Assembly (NCBI GenBank): GCA_030077755.1
Contig: JAQJZZ010000017.1
Span: 2,459,178 to 2,523,177, forward strand
DNA length: 64,000 nt
Source of the DNA: Filosporella fistucella
Lineage: Eukaryota; Ascomycota; Leotiomycetes; Helotiales
Direction of reading: 5' to 3'
A model generated the notes under the pieces. The model made no database searches. It had not been told where the DNA came from and saw nothing but the letters and a program-made list of their open reading frames with translations. Shown here piece by piece: positions 45,183 to 58,910 of this stretch. The position numbers and the translations under genes are program-made. The first letter of the stretch is position 1; every line of letters begins with the position of its first letter.

Positions 45183-48100
45183 CAAAGAAATATACTTTCC
45201 TCCCAGGTCGCCTACCCCTCCCTTTATCCGTGAAAATAATAAGCCAAATAAAAGCTACTCTAGCCCCCGACTCCTAAATAATAACTCATAATCACGTAGC
45301 CCTTTATTATCTCATTATTCCGAGTAAATATATAGGTTATTAAATAGTAACTCGGTCTTAAATAGAGATATTATTTATTCATATATAAAGTCTAAACCGA
45401 ATTCTAATAATTTATATGCCTACTCGCTACCTAATATCGATCCGGGCCCGAATTATTAGCAAAGCGCTAGGGATATTAGCTCTAATAATAAATTAGCTTA
45501 TATATTACCCGGGAGCGAGCAAGAGGAGACCCGATCCATTAAAGATAAAGAATAAGCCCTTAAAGACCAGCTACTCGGGATGGATTTAAAGGGCGAAGAG
45601 AGTAATAGGCCTAAGCTAAAGGAGGTCAAGGGGGATAGCGAGGCAAAGGAGATTAAGGTGGATAGAGAGGCGGAGGAGATTAAGGTGGATATCCCGCTTA
45701 AGCTTGCTCGCCACTTAATACGCTTTTAAGGGTACTCTATAGAAAAGCATGAAAAGATCGCGGATAAGCATTAAATCGATTTTAAATTACTTATTCCTAA
45801 GTAATACTTAACTCTCCAAGAATATAATACGTTAATTATAAGATATAATTTGCCCGAACGGCTATTTAAGGCTAATCTACTTATATATTCGGATTATAAC
45901 GAGAATATTTCGCGAAGCTAGTTAATAGCATTTAAAGGCCTAATCCACTTTATTACTCCACAAATTAGGGTCCTAGTAAGGAGCGATTAAGAGTCAAGTA
46001 ATATAAGGAGTAATGATAAAGAGGAGCCGGATATATTAGAGCCCCTAACTCATTTATGCCTACGCTACTCCTAATATTAAATAAACCAGACTAAGGCTCG
46101 CTTTAATATCAATAGCTTTCTTAGGTTTACTCAAAGCCCGGCCTTTGCCAAATAAGGACTCCTTATTACATTTTACCCAAAGTTTAATACTAATCTTTAT
46201 ACAAATCTCAAGTTATTTATAAGCGTGCCAAGGACCATAACTCGGGGCGAAAGAGTTATAAAATAGACTTATAAGGTGCTATTATATAAAGTTCCGCACT
46301 ATTATTAGGGGAGAGTAATTGGTCATAATAATATTAATATATTCTAGTTTTTCCCGCGTATATATATATTAAATTTTATAACCAGTTTCCCTAAAACCGA
46401 TAAGAGTATAGGCTATAGTTTATTATAATTATGGATTAACTTAATCCTAATCCCGGCTCTATTTTATCACTATTCGGGTTTAAATAAATAGCATTACCCC
46501 TTATCTTAGAAATATGCTCACCAGCAAGCGTTATCCTACTAGCGAATTAAACCTTTATTATCTAATAATAAAGGGGAGTCGGAATACCGCGCACTTGCCC
46601 TATATTATCCTCTTTACCCTTTAGCGCTTATTACAATTTAATAGGATATTTAAGAGCAATTGCTCCTCTTGCCAAATCAAATTTTCCGTGGCGCTTAGCT
46701 TTTTTTCTCAAGCAAAAATATCAAGATCTAATACTCTACACTAATAATCGCTAAAGCCTAATAAGCGTTTAATACCTCTCTTTCCAATGCTATAGACTTT
46801 ACCTACTTATAGCGAGATAAGTGCTAGATTAATCTTGATAAAGAGACCATTTGCTTAAATTATAAACTTAATACGCCCGTAAATAAAGGGATATTTAAAG
46901 CCGACTCGATGCCAATTACCTATCTATTCTATACCTATTACTAAGAAAATTTTGCATATTAGGCAAAATTATTTAAAGGGAAAAGATTAGTGAAATCTAG
47001 ACTTTATCTTATAACTATGCTATAAGATATAAGTAATATAACCCTAGAAATGTTAAGATTAAATAAGAAGCGGCTAATTGGCTAGGTTTTATTATAAAGC
47101 TATAATTCCATTAAGGAATTCTTTGATATAGCCAAAAATAAACCTTTCTCCTATAAATCTTTAAACCAAGTCGGTTAAAATAATGAGATTAGGAAGCTCC
47201 TATACCGGCTTAGGAAAGGTATATCCGAAAAGGTAATTAAGGGAATTCTCGAGGGATATTAATGAGATAAAGGATTCCTATATAATGCTATAACGGATAA
47301 TAAAGGGCTATTATTTGGCTACCGCGAAGAGCATCGCATCTCACTATTATTCATGGATTAATTAAAAGACCGCTTATAAACAATAAACGAGTAGGATACT
47401 ATTCGGGACCGAATAAATATAAACATGGCATATATTTGGGAGATAATTATACCTAATTATATATGCTTTCTTTATCTTAATATTAATAAATATATTTTTC
47501 TTTTAAAATGGCTTTACACCCTAGATATTACTAGCCGCATTAATTACGAGCACTATAAGTTAATAAGTATGCTTACTCAAGCCTTACCATTTACCTTTAA
47601 CTCCGGACTAATAAATATAAGCACTAAGATCTAAAAGATAGAATTTGAGCAACGGAAAAGCGGAGGGCAGGTTATTAATATAGGATTAAGCGATATTATA
47701 GCAGCCTATAGGTATGCATGATTTCCCTTATAAATAGATTAGGATCGGTTTTAATTCCTGCCAAAGTTTACTCGAAATCTGGCCTTTAATAATAATATAT
47801 TTCACGAGATATACCGAGCTAACTAAAAGGTTATTAAGGATGCCAAGGAAGACCTAGCCCGACTTAAAGCTATATTATCTTGGCTACGGTTATATTAATC
47901 GGATAATACATGTCTTAAGTGGATTTTAAGGTACCTTTATCACATTTTAATAATAGCTTATTATAAGGAAGTCTTCCGTTATTAGAAGGATTTTATCCGG
48001 CTAGAATTCGAGGAAAAGGCTCTTTTAAGAAATATCCCCCTCTATTAATAATCTATTCTTAGCCATTTTAAACCCGAATCGGTCGAGAAACTCTATATTA

Positions 48101-49050
48101 TCGAGCCTTAACGGACAAAGATAAAGACAATAAAAGCTATTACTAGCTATCTATGGGATCCTAATATAAAGGGCGAAAGTAGTCTAATGCGGAAAGGATA
48201 GGAATTAGCACCATTCCGGGTCTTAGCTCAAAAAGCAAAAGAATTACTCGATTATTACTTAGGAAAAGAGCAAATAAAAGATTTTCGAGAATCGATTAAG
48301 CGGTATTTTATTATAACCCATTAAATCTTCCCATAGCCGACTATTACCAAGTTTATCTAGCGCGGATATAAAAATACTATTTAGTATTTCATAATCTATT
48401 ATTTACATTTAGCATTCTTAAACCACTAGCCTAACAATAAAGCATTTCCCCCTAAATGGTTATTAAAGACTGCCTTAAGGATGCCAAATATATATAAACT
48501 ACACGAAGATTATTACCTTATAATAGAGGCTAAGGCCAATAAATGGATGCCGGACTAGCAACCTATAAACGGCTATAAAGGCCCGATTATGCTATATCTC
48601 ATAGGCCCTAAGGAAATTATAGGGATCCCATATATGAGTAGCTTAGTCAATATCCAAGATACCCTCGAGCGCTAATAGACCGAGACACGGGAAAAAATGG
48701 GTAATAAGGAGGAGGCAATTAAAATATTATAAAGGAGCGCATAAGGGGATATTATAATTGTGCCCATATACTTTCCTGGTTCTTTCTAGTATAGGATAAA
48801 TTATGAGTAAATAGCCGATAGGCATTATCTCATTATAAATAAATTAGCTTATTATAGCTTATTTATCTATTATTAAACTTAATATAAAGTTCCATCCTAG
48901 GTCTAACCCTTACTTATTCCCTCTTAAATAAATAGAATCTTAATTATAATTATAGGGAAATACGGGCACGCATATATATCAAGTATTAAAGGCAAAGTAG
49001 CCTATCTTCTTAAATCTTATACTTAAAAGCTATAAAAAAGGCAAGCTAAA
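45183..49050 (+). pseudogene. Large RIP-damaged reading frame of unknown family
   Basis: About 3.8 kb that reads as protein on the plus strand, almost in one frame, with TAA/TAG where Gln fits. Recognisable pieces: Lys/Glu-rich KLKEVKGDSEAKEIKVD (about 45615-45665), LLYKVPHYY then GRVIGHNNINIF (about 46285-46350), SFPKTDKSIGYS, KSLNQVGQNN-like linker, and AYIWEIIIPNYICFLYLNI (about 47428-47485). The pattern reminds me of very large hypothetical proteins repeated near chromosome ends of filamentous ascomycetes, but I cannot assign a domain or function. It shows no transposase, reverse transcriptase or helicase motif that I can see. Confidence 0.45.
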
Positions 49051-49609
49051 CGTAAGTAAAAAGGATATTATTTAATAAACTTTAAATAGCTTATCTCTTT
49101 TTACTTATATAAAATAATTAATCAAAGCCAAAGTCTTATTTAAAATATACTATTTGCAAAAATTCATATTTAAAGATAAACTTTTAATTTGATTTTAAAA
49201 GTGAATTAATTAAATCATATCCTAAGAGGAAAGGACCTAGCTAGTCTATATAAACCCCCCCTTCTTCCTATTCTCTTAGATTTTCTTTTCCTTTAATATA
49301 ACTTTTTTTTTGGTAAGTTGCCTCCCTATTTAATTCCTATTCGCTCTACCCTTTCTCTAATAAGAAATTGGATTTGGGGACTAGCGAATAGGGAGCGAAT
49401 CGCCTCCTATTCGGTCCACCCTTCTTCCAATTGAGAGTTAAATTAGGGGACTAGCGAATAGGGAGCGAATCGCCTCTTATTTACACTTTAATCATCACTT
49501 ATTTGCCACCTATTTATTAGCTAACCATACGCTAGTCACCCTCTAACCACATCCCACCTTATATCTCTTTAAAACCAAATCACTACCTATTTGCTACCTT
49601 ATTATATTA
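49051..49609. promoter_or_regulatory. Promoter-like region with imperfect palindromic minisatellite
   Basis: A TATATAAAC box near 49238 precedes a pyrimidine-rich leader. Two copies of GACTAGCGAATAGGGAGCG followed by AATCGCCTC lie at about 49379-49406 and 49449-49476; GAATAGGGAGCGAATCGCCTCCTATTC is an imperfect palindrome when written in pieces. A similar promoter-like stretch occurs near 51500-51640. Confidence 0.4.
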
Positions 49610-51010
49610 TTATGCTACCCAAGTCGACCCCCCTTAAGGGAAAAAAGAGTATTATTATAAAGGTCGCTAAGGGTGATTTTAACTCGGAAAAGCCCGTGAA
49701 AGGTTTATAATTAGATAAGCCATTTAATAAATCCTTAATCTTTACTCACCAGCCATTTTTTATCCCCTTAATATGTATTTTTATATTAATTAACTCCTAC
49801 CCCCTCACGATTCGCTTGCTAATTAATTCCAAAGATCTAAATTATTGGCCCTGCTTATGCATTTAACCAAATCCATGCCAATGGCGTCTTAATAGCAAAT
49901 GCTTACTAGTAATATATCGGCGCTTTCGCTTATATAAGCCTCTCTAACGTCTTTGGCCGGGGTATAAAGAAACATATCGAGCCCTTTTAATAAGTGATCT
50001 TAATTTAAGTAACCGCCGATTTATTTACTAATAGCCCCCGAATAGCTACATGATCTGCCCTAAGTATAGCGTGAATAGCACTTAGTATAATTGCTATATT
50101 AGTCTCAAAAAGGGCACTAAATGCCAATCCGCTATAATATTAGACATGGACTTTTAAACGCTTGCCATTAAAATTATTAAAACCGTTATCAAGTTTAATA
50201 GCATCCTAAAAGGTTATAAATCCATTACGCCTAATAAGTGGAAAGACGCAAATAAGGAAATTGCTTTAAAGTTAAAGGCTCTCTTTACGAGTTTTATACA
50301 TATAAAAACCGGTGCTATAATAAGTTCTATTCTCTCTAAATTAAATTGCCATTCGATTGCTAATAGCCTAAAAAGAAGCGTGGAATCGCCTTCCCTAAAA
50401 CCCCTATTAAAAAGCGAAAACACTCCGAGTTTGCCGCTAAGCAGCATTTAACCTAGCTTAATAAGGACCTTAATCTTCATTATAATAGCGTTAATACGAA
50501 GCTTAATAATATCTTAATTAACTAAATTGAGATTTTAAAGGGCCTTTAATTTATTATTAATAAGGTGAAACTTCTTACTTGATAAGTGCTCTATTTACTT
50601 ATAATTAGATTCCTATTTACTCACTATTTATAGCCGATTTATTCGGGCCCGGGCTCATATTAATTATTTAATAGACTCGATATAGAGCATTGATTACGTC
50701 ATAAACGATATTAACGCAGCTATTAATAAGGGTTAAGTTAATGCTTAGGGCAATCTTATTAAACCCTAAAAAGCTCATTATTTGCTCTTTGATTTAAATG
50801 CGTTTTTTAACCCATCTAATAACGAGTCGGAGGAATAAGAGAATAAGCCTAAGGAGGAAAAGGGTTAATTTAGCTCCTATTCGCTAGCGAATCGGTTATA
50901 GGTAACTAGTGGGTAAGCTAATAGCTATATTCGGGGCATTTGGGAGTAGAACTTATATATAAATTTTCTTACTTGCTTTTAACTATTTAATAGGAGGCGT
51001 TTAAGGGGCG
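49610..51010 (+). pseudogene. Degenerate reading frame, unit 1 of a diverged pair
   Basis: Opens MLPKSTPLKGKKSIIIKVAKG at 49610-49672 (stated in part) and contains Cys-bearing stretches around 49840-50120 and ITPNKWKDANKEIALKLKALF at about 50225-50290. Stops are frequent. The unit resembles 51.5-53.3 kb in promoter layout and in the shared tail (CCTATTCGCTA...GCTAAT/GCTAGCAATCG...TTCGGGGCA / TTTAGGGCA), so both descend from one repeated gene or element. Family unknown. Confidence 0.35.
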
Positions 51011-51499
51011 GATAGGCGTCTAATGATAGGCGTTAATACAATGATATCCTTATAGAATTAATACTTTTAATTTAAAATTAACTTTTCTTTTACTTATAAT
51101 TTAAAAATAAATAAGTCGCGAATAGCTATTTATCTAATATCATTTATTAATAAGCTAAGTAACTTACCTAACCTTATTTATTCACCTTTAAAGGTATATC
51201 ATATTCTTCTTAGCTACATTTTAAATATTTTCTTTTAAGCAAACAAAATCTCAAACGAGGCTACAGGCAAATACGGGCGCCCATAGCTATTACTTCAAAA
51301 GCAAAAAGTAACCCAATCAAATGCCATATTTCCTTATTACCTTAAAGCGGGGTAAGTATAATTTATTTGAGTGGATATAAATCCATAAAATACTCGGATA
51401 ACTAATATACTTTTATTTATATATAAAATTATATTATATAACAAGTCACTCACTTGATACTTAGATTTAAATCCTTTATTATTAAAGTTAAACTTATTA

Positions 51500-53330
51500 T
51501 ATATTTTTATAAAGTAAATTAACGCTTAGGATAAACCCAAGTTATAATAAGGGTATAACTAATTATATAAACCTCCCTTATTCTCTTTCTCATAACTTAT
51601 CTTATTCTTTTCTATAATTCTTCTTCTTAGTAAGTCTACCTCTTATTTAATACCTATTCGATATTTATCCGCTTTACCCTACCTTTTACTTAATTGATAG
51701 CTATTTGCTTAAGCAATTAAGACTAAGCCTTAGGGTTATTGCCCTTTAACATTTTCTTTAATACTTGTCTTAAGCTAATAGCTACCGAGTAAATGGTGAG
51801 TAGACTATTATAAGCATATTATTCCCTATAATCTTTATAGCTAATAGCCACCTAGCATCCAATCCTCTATTATCCACTTAAGCCTTTATCGCACTCGCTT
51901 TACCCATTATTCCCTCTATTATGAGTTCTATATCATTATCTGCTCCCGCTCCTTCCGCCTCCTAATCAATTAATAAGAGGGATATAATTCCCCTTTCTGC
52001 CCCTCCCTAACTCATTATTATTAAGCGCTTACAAGTTCCCCGACTAGCCAGAAATACCTAGCCCGTCCATTATATTCCCTTCCCGCTTAGCTCAATTATA
52101 CGTATCTTATCGCTAATTATTCGCTCGCGAACCGCTAGCTAATCCCTAGCTATCTAGGTTATCACGGGTCCTAAGTATATTTTTAATAAAATTTATATTA
52201 AAGGCGATTTATTAAAGAATACCTGCTATTAATGTGTGCTTATAATATTATAATTAAGTTCTTCCTAAATGCTTGGCCGAGGCATTAATAACTTTAATAA
52301 GGTCTTTTTATAAGTGTTTTTACCCTATATTTATAGCAATTTAGCGCCTAATAAATATTGAATAATTATATAAAATATGCTTCTTTTAATATTAGTAATA
52401 TATAATATGGACGTTGCATTAGCCTAGGCAAGGGCCAATTTTATTATAAGGTAAGCTTAATTAACCTATAACTTTATAGCTATTCACTAATTATTTAATA
52501 GATCCCGAAGCAAATCATTTATAAGCCAAGAAGGTCATCGCCGTTATTACTTAATAGAATAAGATTATAATGGCCGAGTTTATAAAGGCGCCTAATAAGA
52601 TAACGGCAAACCAATATACCATTTTTTAAGAGTTAGTCATAAAGGCAAAAGATTATGCCTAGCTCTTATAAGGTCTCCGCGTAAATATTATTATAAAGAA
52701 TTTTTCTTGCCACTTATATGCTAATAGCTATTTATTTAAAATCGAGGTGATTTCATTTTAACCCTAACTAAGAAGCGAAAAGCTAAAAATGCGTTTATTA
52801 TTAAGAAGATCTCCGCCATTAAATACTCGATAAATCGTGATTAGTTAAGCATAAAAGAAAAGGTAAAGAATATCGGTTAAGCTATTAATAAGATATCTAA
52901 TTACCTCCTTACCATCCAGAAATCCCTCTTAATTATGCTTAGGTAAGTAATCTAGCCGCTCCTTATTTAATGGCAGATAGCTAAGCAATTATAGCCGAGC
53001 CAAACTCTCTCATAGCCGTGAGCGCCATCTTTATAAAGCTATGCAAGCTCTTAGTGCTGGTTTAAATAAACTTATTACGGAAATTAATATTAGCAAGATC
53101 GAGGACGATTAGCTAGACTTAATTAAGCTATTATCGGCCGAGGTGGCGGACTTGGACTTAACTTCCAATTATAATATAAATAAAGAGTCTAAAGATGATA
53201 AGGACTAATTCCATTCCTATTCGCTAATAAATCGACTACGGGTGGCTAAAGGATAAGCTAGCAATCGTATTTAGGGCAAATAGGATTAAGAATTAAGTAA
53301 ATATTACTTTATAATCTTTTTTATCACTTG
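51500..53330 (+). pseudogene. Degenerate reading frame, unit 2 of a diverged pair
   Basis: TATA-like box near 51560, pyrimidine-rich leader, then MSSISLSAPAPSAS at 51928, a middle part with NQYTIFQELVIKAKDYAQLL (about 52610-52670), and a C-terminal KAMQALSAGLNKLITEI-like helix (about 53037-53090). Broken by TAA/TAG. Related to unit 1. I cannot name it. Confidence 0.35.
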
Positions 53331-53399
53331 TCAATTATTTTTCAGGGGCGTTTATAATAGGAATAGATATCCTTAGGGTATTATTTAATAAGCACTTAT

Positions 53400-54440
53400 A
53401 ATTAATAAAATTAATAATTATTTTTTATAAGATTTTCTATATAAATTTAATTATAAGAGCTTATATATAAAACTTTTTTAAATTATTTTATATATTTAAT
53501 ATAATTATATTAAAATTAAAATACTTAAAATTATTAATAAATCTTAAAAACAAAAGTATAATAATTATTATATAAATTAATATTTATATAATAATTTTAA
53601 ATAAGAAATAAATATATTATAAAAAGATTTTAATTTATAATATTATTAAATATAAAAAATATTATTTAAAGTTAAATATAAAGCTTTTATATAATAATTA
53701 AAATATTAATCTTATATTATAAAATAATATAATAATTAAAATAATAGGGATAATATTTAAAAAAAAAAAAAAAAAATTATATTTAAGCTATATTATATAT
53801 AAAATAAATATTAAAGCAAAAAAATTATTTATTAATAAAATATATAATTTAAAATTATAAAGTCTTAACTTTAATATATATATTTTTCTTTAAGAATAAT
53901 CTTTTCTTAATTATTTTAAATTTTTTTTTTTTATATTTTAATCCTTTATAAATTAAAAACCCTTTTAATAATTATTCTTAATAAAGTTTTGCTTAAGAAA
54001 TAAGAAAGTCCTAGGTTTATAAGGAGGAAATCCTATATATAAATCTATTACGGTTATAATTATAATTATAGCCTAAGGCTTAATAAACCGGTTAAGCTAT
54101 ATAGGGAATTATGATTAAAGAATTATAAGGCAAATATTATATGATTAAATTAAGAGAATTAAATAAATTAAGGGAATTAGTTCTTAATTTAATTAATTTA
54201 TATTAATTTAAATAATTTATTAAGGAATAAAGATTTTATATAAGATTAGCACTTTTGCTATTAAATAAGAGCTTTATGCTTAATTTTAAATAATATTCTT
54301 TATATTTAATAATATTATAATTAAAATATATTTATAATATACTTATTCCTTATTTAAAATTATTATATAAGCATTAGCCTAATTCTAACTATATTCCTCC
54401 TCTATTATACATATGATAAAGTTTTTTTTAATAGGCTAAC
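53400..54440. repeat. Extremely AT-rich relic repeat block
   Basis: Contains an inverted, heavily mutated copy (about 53755-53880) of the 208-bp dispersed repeat, sequence shared with the A/B spacer (53955-54040), and a relic of the copia-like LTR (about 54225-54310). No coding capacity. Confidence 0.6.
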
Positions 54441-54451
54441 ATAAGCAATAT

Positions 54452-54535
54452 GGCCCGTGCCACCCCTATCTCCATTATACGTCGCGACGTATAATAGAAT
54501 TCTTAGTTAAAAAGGCGGTGGTAGTGGCACGGGCC
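54452..54535. repeat. Nested inverted repeats with perfect 22-bp palindrome
   Basis: The outer arms GGCCCGTGCCAC (54452-54463) and GTGGCACGGGCC (54524-54535) are exact inverted copies. Inside, a 22-bp perfect palindrome (54474-54495) has half-site ATTATACGTCG and its complement CGACGTATAAT. CpG-containing and unmutated in an otherwise AT-shifted setting. Confidence 0.8.
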
Positions 54536-54689
54536 AAAATCCGGGCAAAAAAAAAAGGGTTTAAATAATTAACATACGTTTAAGGAAATATATATCATTT
54601 TAATAACCTTTCTTCTTATTCGAGTCTAAATCTTAATTCGATTTATTTATAATATTATTACTAATACCACTACCCCTCCAAGCGGTCTT

Positions 54690-57600
54690 TATAATAAATG
54701 CAGAGTTCCACGTACTTATTTATATCATAAACCACTATAATTGTGCAATTAAGCCTAAGACCCTCCCTTTACATCTTCTTCGAAAATATCACTTAAGGAA
54801 AACCGTTTAAAAAAAAGTATAAGAATATATTAATCAATGCTAATGCTAATATACTCCTTAGGATTTACCATTGCCACTGCCACGATTAGTGCCACAGGCA
54901 ATTCTCCCTATTCTTAATGGATTTAAATGCCAAAAATGCTAATATCTTATAAGAAACCAAAAAGCGATACGGGAATATGCGAATAAAGTCCATAATCAAA
55001 AGCGTTTACCCGATTCGGATCTCTTTATTAATATTTAACTCCAATTTTGGATCCGAGGGAAAGGAGAGCGATATTAGGTAATAAACGCGACGCGATAAGC
55101 ACGTGATTATAATAATTAAAGTGAGAATTATAGTAATAGTGGCAATAAAAATGCGAGTATTATAATTAAAGCAAAGGTAAAAGAATAGCTTAAAAAGGAG
55201 GAGGAAGAAAAGGAGGAGGAGAAATATAAAGCAAATACGCTTATTATAGAAACCGATCCATAGCTACGTTATACGGGATAAGAGGAGATTCTTCCAAGTT
55301 TAAAACACGGCTTAATAGAGACGGCTAAGTTTATTGCTATTACCACTACTAATAAGCTAAAGCTTTAAGAAATACTCCAGAGTTAGGAACGGATCCTATA
55401 ACGGAGTCTTAAGACCCTAGGGGCAGTGAGCTACTATAAGGACATTCTTAAGTGGTGGGCCTCCCTAAAGAATAAGGTGGCAAGCCAGCGACCATTTAAA
55501 AGGCCAGAAAAGTAAATGATTATCCAATATAGCCAAACCTTTACACGTTTTTTATATTATATCTTTTATACGGCACCCGAGTCGACAAATGACGAGACTA
55601 AAACTGGTATGGTATTCTCTGATATCCATGTATAGCTACTTTACCAAGTCGTAAATGCAGTAGCAATAGCAAAGAACGAGGACGCGATTAATATAACCCT
55701 CTTTACGTTAATTCTTAGTCTTCTTATATAAGATATGAGTCAGCTACGTCAATATGAGAACCCTCTTATGCACTACCTCATAGTGCATAGGGTTAATCTC
55801 TAGATAAAGACCTTTTACCCCTCATTTTAATACACGCCTCTCTTAGCTCACGTACTTTGGATAATTCGATTAATTCTACTCGAGGGCATACTCTTAAATC
55901 ATGGCTGGCCTGGAATTGGAATCCTAAGCCGGAAGGATATTAGACAAAAGACCAGGGCAGTGGCAGTTACAATCCAGGACGCGCGGAAATTCCATCTTTA
56001 CGAGGGTTTATTCTCACTAGCATCGAGTATTTTATCCTAGCTCGCATATAGACAAAATCTCAACCGGACGCAGTCATCGGAGTCAAATATTTACTAGTCT
56101 AATAATCGAGCTTATATTTTTTATGAGGGAAAGGGAGTGATAATGGCTTGAGTCCGGACAATGTGCCAAGCGTTAATAATTGAGCTTTAAGAGTTATTTT
56201 CCCAATTGCTCCTTTCTTAACACATTCCGCCAGTGCCACTCGCCAAAATCGTCGATAGCATGGGAATAACCTAGCAATTCTAGCGAAAAGGGTATACCTT
56301 TCTTAACCACCCAGAAAATACCGCGTGGAAAATCAGTTAGGAGTTTTTATGGGAACGTATGCTATAAAATGGCAAGATATTGGTTAAAGGGGGTAGCAGT
56401 GGCAATAATAACGGCAGTGATTAACTCCAATGGGCAAAATAGCCATATAAGGCATACTTAGGGAAGGAGAAACAATTCTTGCGTACGCTTCTTATTGCCA
56501 TGCATCTTATAAGAGGGCAGCCCGCACGTAGTCCTAAGATTGGCTCGGTCAAGTTCCGGAATAATACCACGTCTAGCCGGAACCTCTTTATAATTAATAG
56601 GCGAGTGGCAGTGGTAATAACATATGATAAGACACAAAAACGTTAAGGCAAGATTAAGTATGTCTTTTGCTATTTTCCGGACGAGCTAAGCCAGGTTATC
56701 GCTTAATACCTTATCTATATCTTACCTTTCTCACGAGTTATTAGTAAAAAATAGGCCGATTTCCTCTTTTAAGACGAATAGGGTCCGTGGATTAATGAGC
56801 AACTCTTAAAAGCTTTAATATTTACTATAATAAAGCATCTTAGGGTCCGCTTAACAATGGCCGGGTAGCGTCACGTTACCATTGCCATTGCCAATAAACA
56901 TTTACGGAAGACGAGCCGGATATAGAAGCAAAACCAAGACAATAACGAAGAGGGGGGTCTTAGTAAGGGTGAGAGTAATAACGAGATAGAGCAAAGTCTA
57001 TTTAAGAATATTCTCGTTCGGCAATTAGCCCACGGGAAATACACTACTAACCTATACTATGCGATTAACGGGGCTTTTCTCAATCGGCTCGGGCCGGATC
57101 TCGTGAGTGCATATAATTAAGCATCTCGAGCGTGGCACGCTTTTCTCCATCTTAAGTTAATAGGACTAATAATAGTAACGGCTAAAAATATCGCCAAGCG
57201 TTTAATAAGTTTATTATCCCGCGAAGCCAAGCGACCGAGGATAGAGGGGGAAGGGCAAGCCATAGCTCTATAAGGACTTTAGAAGATACTAGGACCCGAT
57301 GCTCAACCTCGCTTTACCGGCCAAGCCAAAGCTCTTAAATTAGTCCACTTTACTAATAAGAGCTAGCCATAAATCATTATCCTTAGCACTAGTAGTAGCA
57401 AGAGTTTACTCTTTTTCTTAGTAGCTACCATAGTTTCTCATTAAACTATAATTATCGTGGTTCCTTTCGCTACCTTAATTAATGACTTAATTACTCGAGC
57501 ATGAGAATATAAGCTTGCATGTGAGAAGTGGCAGTGGTAGCGCGAGTGGACCACCTTATTATAACTTCTCATTATTAGTGCAGATCAAGCAATAAAAGGT

Positions 57601-58910
57601 GACTTCCTTCATTTTGCAAAGGGGCTTAAGCTTAATCAATAATTGGCTCACATCTTCTTTAATGAGTGTCACGTAGCCATTATAAATACTTTATACCAAA
57701 CTAAACTCCGTGAGCTATGGCAATTACGGTACTTGCACTACCGGTTTACGGGTCTTATTATAATGCTTTTACCTATCCTTGAACCTATCCTCCAGGCGAA
57801 CCTTTTACTTAAACGCGCTTTAATTTATTAATAGTCTATAACGCGACCTATTACTCGGTATCGCGTAATTAAAAGCAAATCTAATATCTAGAATATTACC
57901 AAGCCTTTGGTTTAAAGTCTACTATTACTAACCGGGACACGTGATATAATCTATATTCATAGTTATACTGAGGGTAACTTGGTCGCTAAAGAGATGGATT
58001 GCTCATTTTATAAAGCTATAGCTACCAATAAGCAAGATTTATTAAACGAGTAAAATAGTGGCAGTGGCAGTGGCGGATGGATTATGGTAATAGGTGCACT
58101 TAGGACCGGAATCGATATTATAGGAATTATTTTTATAATTCACCTCGGCCGGCCATACGGGTTAACTAGTTTCATATAATAAGCTAGTCGCGGAGGCTAG
58201 GGTTAAGAGATTATGGATTTTATCATGGTTCTCCCTAGTTTTACCACTAATAGTGGCACATTTCCCCCTCCACGTTCCGACCTTCTTAATGCCTACTCTA
58301 TTAAGGCTTAAGACAAAGCTACCCTCACCGAGTTTTTAGAGAGTCAAACGTGCCGGCATGCTATTCTTATATAGCATCTCGATGGTCACGTTTATTAAAC
58401 AAATTGCATAGCCACTAATAGTATCTTATATAATCGGTGCCAAGAATCACTTAAGCAAAGTAACTCCCCGACTCTCGAAACTCTAGCCTTTAACGATAAT
58501 AGTAATAGCAGTTGCGATGCTAGTGGCAGTAAAGATAGCATTTAATAAGCGCTTTAACTTCGAGTGCACCACGATGAATAGCTTTAACGTTTTTACCAAG
58601 TCTTACACGGGTAGTGCGTCTTTTGCCAATTAATATTACCGGACCACGTCCAAGTATGCCACACGCACCGGGAATGTCCTTAAGCCGGAGCATATAATTA
58701 TAGTTAAGAGGTATATACCTAGTGGCGAGGACGGCTTTAATTAGCTAAGGCTTATTAATGCTTTTGATGTGGGTTATCCCAAAGTATTTGCACGGCAATT
58801 AAAGAAAAACTTCCTTGCACTTACTTATACTTAATGCTCCCAAGCATTTTCTTCCTCTTTCAAATAGACCGCTTACGTGAAATAACCACTAAGGTGGGGT
58901 GGAGTGGAGG
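54690..58910 (+). pseudogene. Telomere-linked RecQ-type helicase (TLH) gene, RIP-damaged
   Basis: One plus-strand frame family reading toward the telomere. N-terminal zinc-finger-like (DUF3505-type) part: LINAEFHVLI, LPLHLLRKYHL (about 54695-54800), then GFKCQKC and NKVHNQKRLPDSDLF (about 54915-55030). A long middle follows (YSQTFTRFLYYIF near 55530, PLMHYLIVHRVN near 55766, YTPLLAHVLWIIRL near 55830, SSESNIYQSNNRAYIF near 56070). Helicase core: motif I remnant SSSKSLLFFLVA near 57395, motif II HIFFNECHVAII near 57650 (family DECH), motif VI region HLGRPYGLTSF near 58140. C-terminal cysteine-rich tail near 58610-58850 (CVFCQ, CFQCGLSQSIC). Stops are TAA/TAG at Gln positions. Intact relatives are nuclear and sit at chromosome ends in many fungi. 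Confidence 0.85.
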
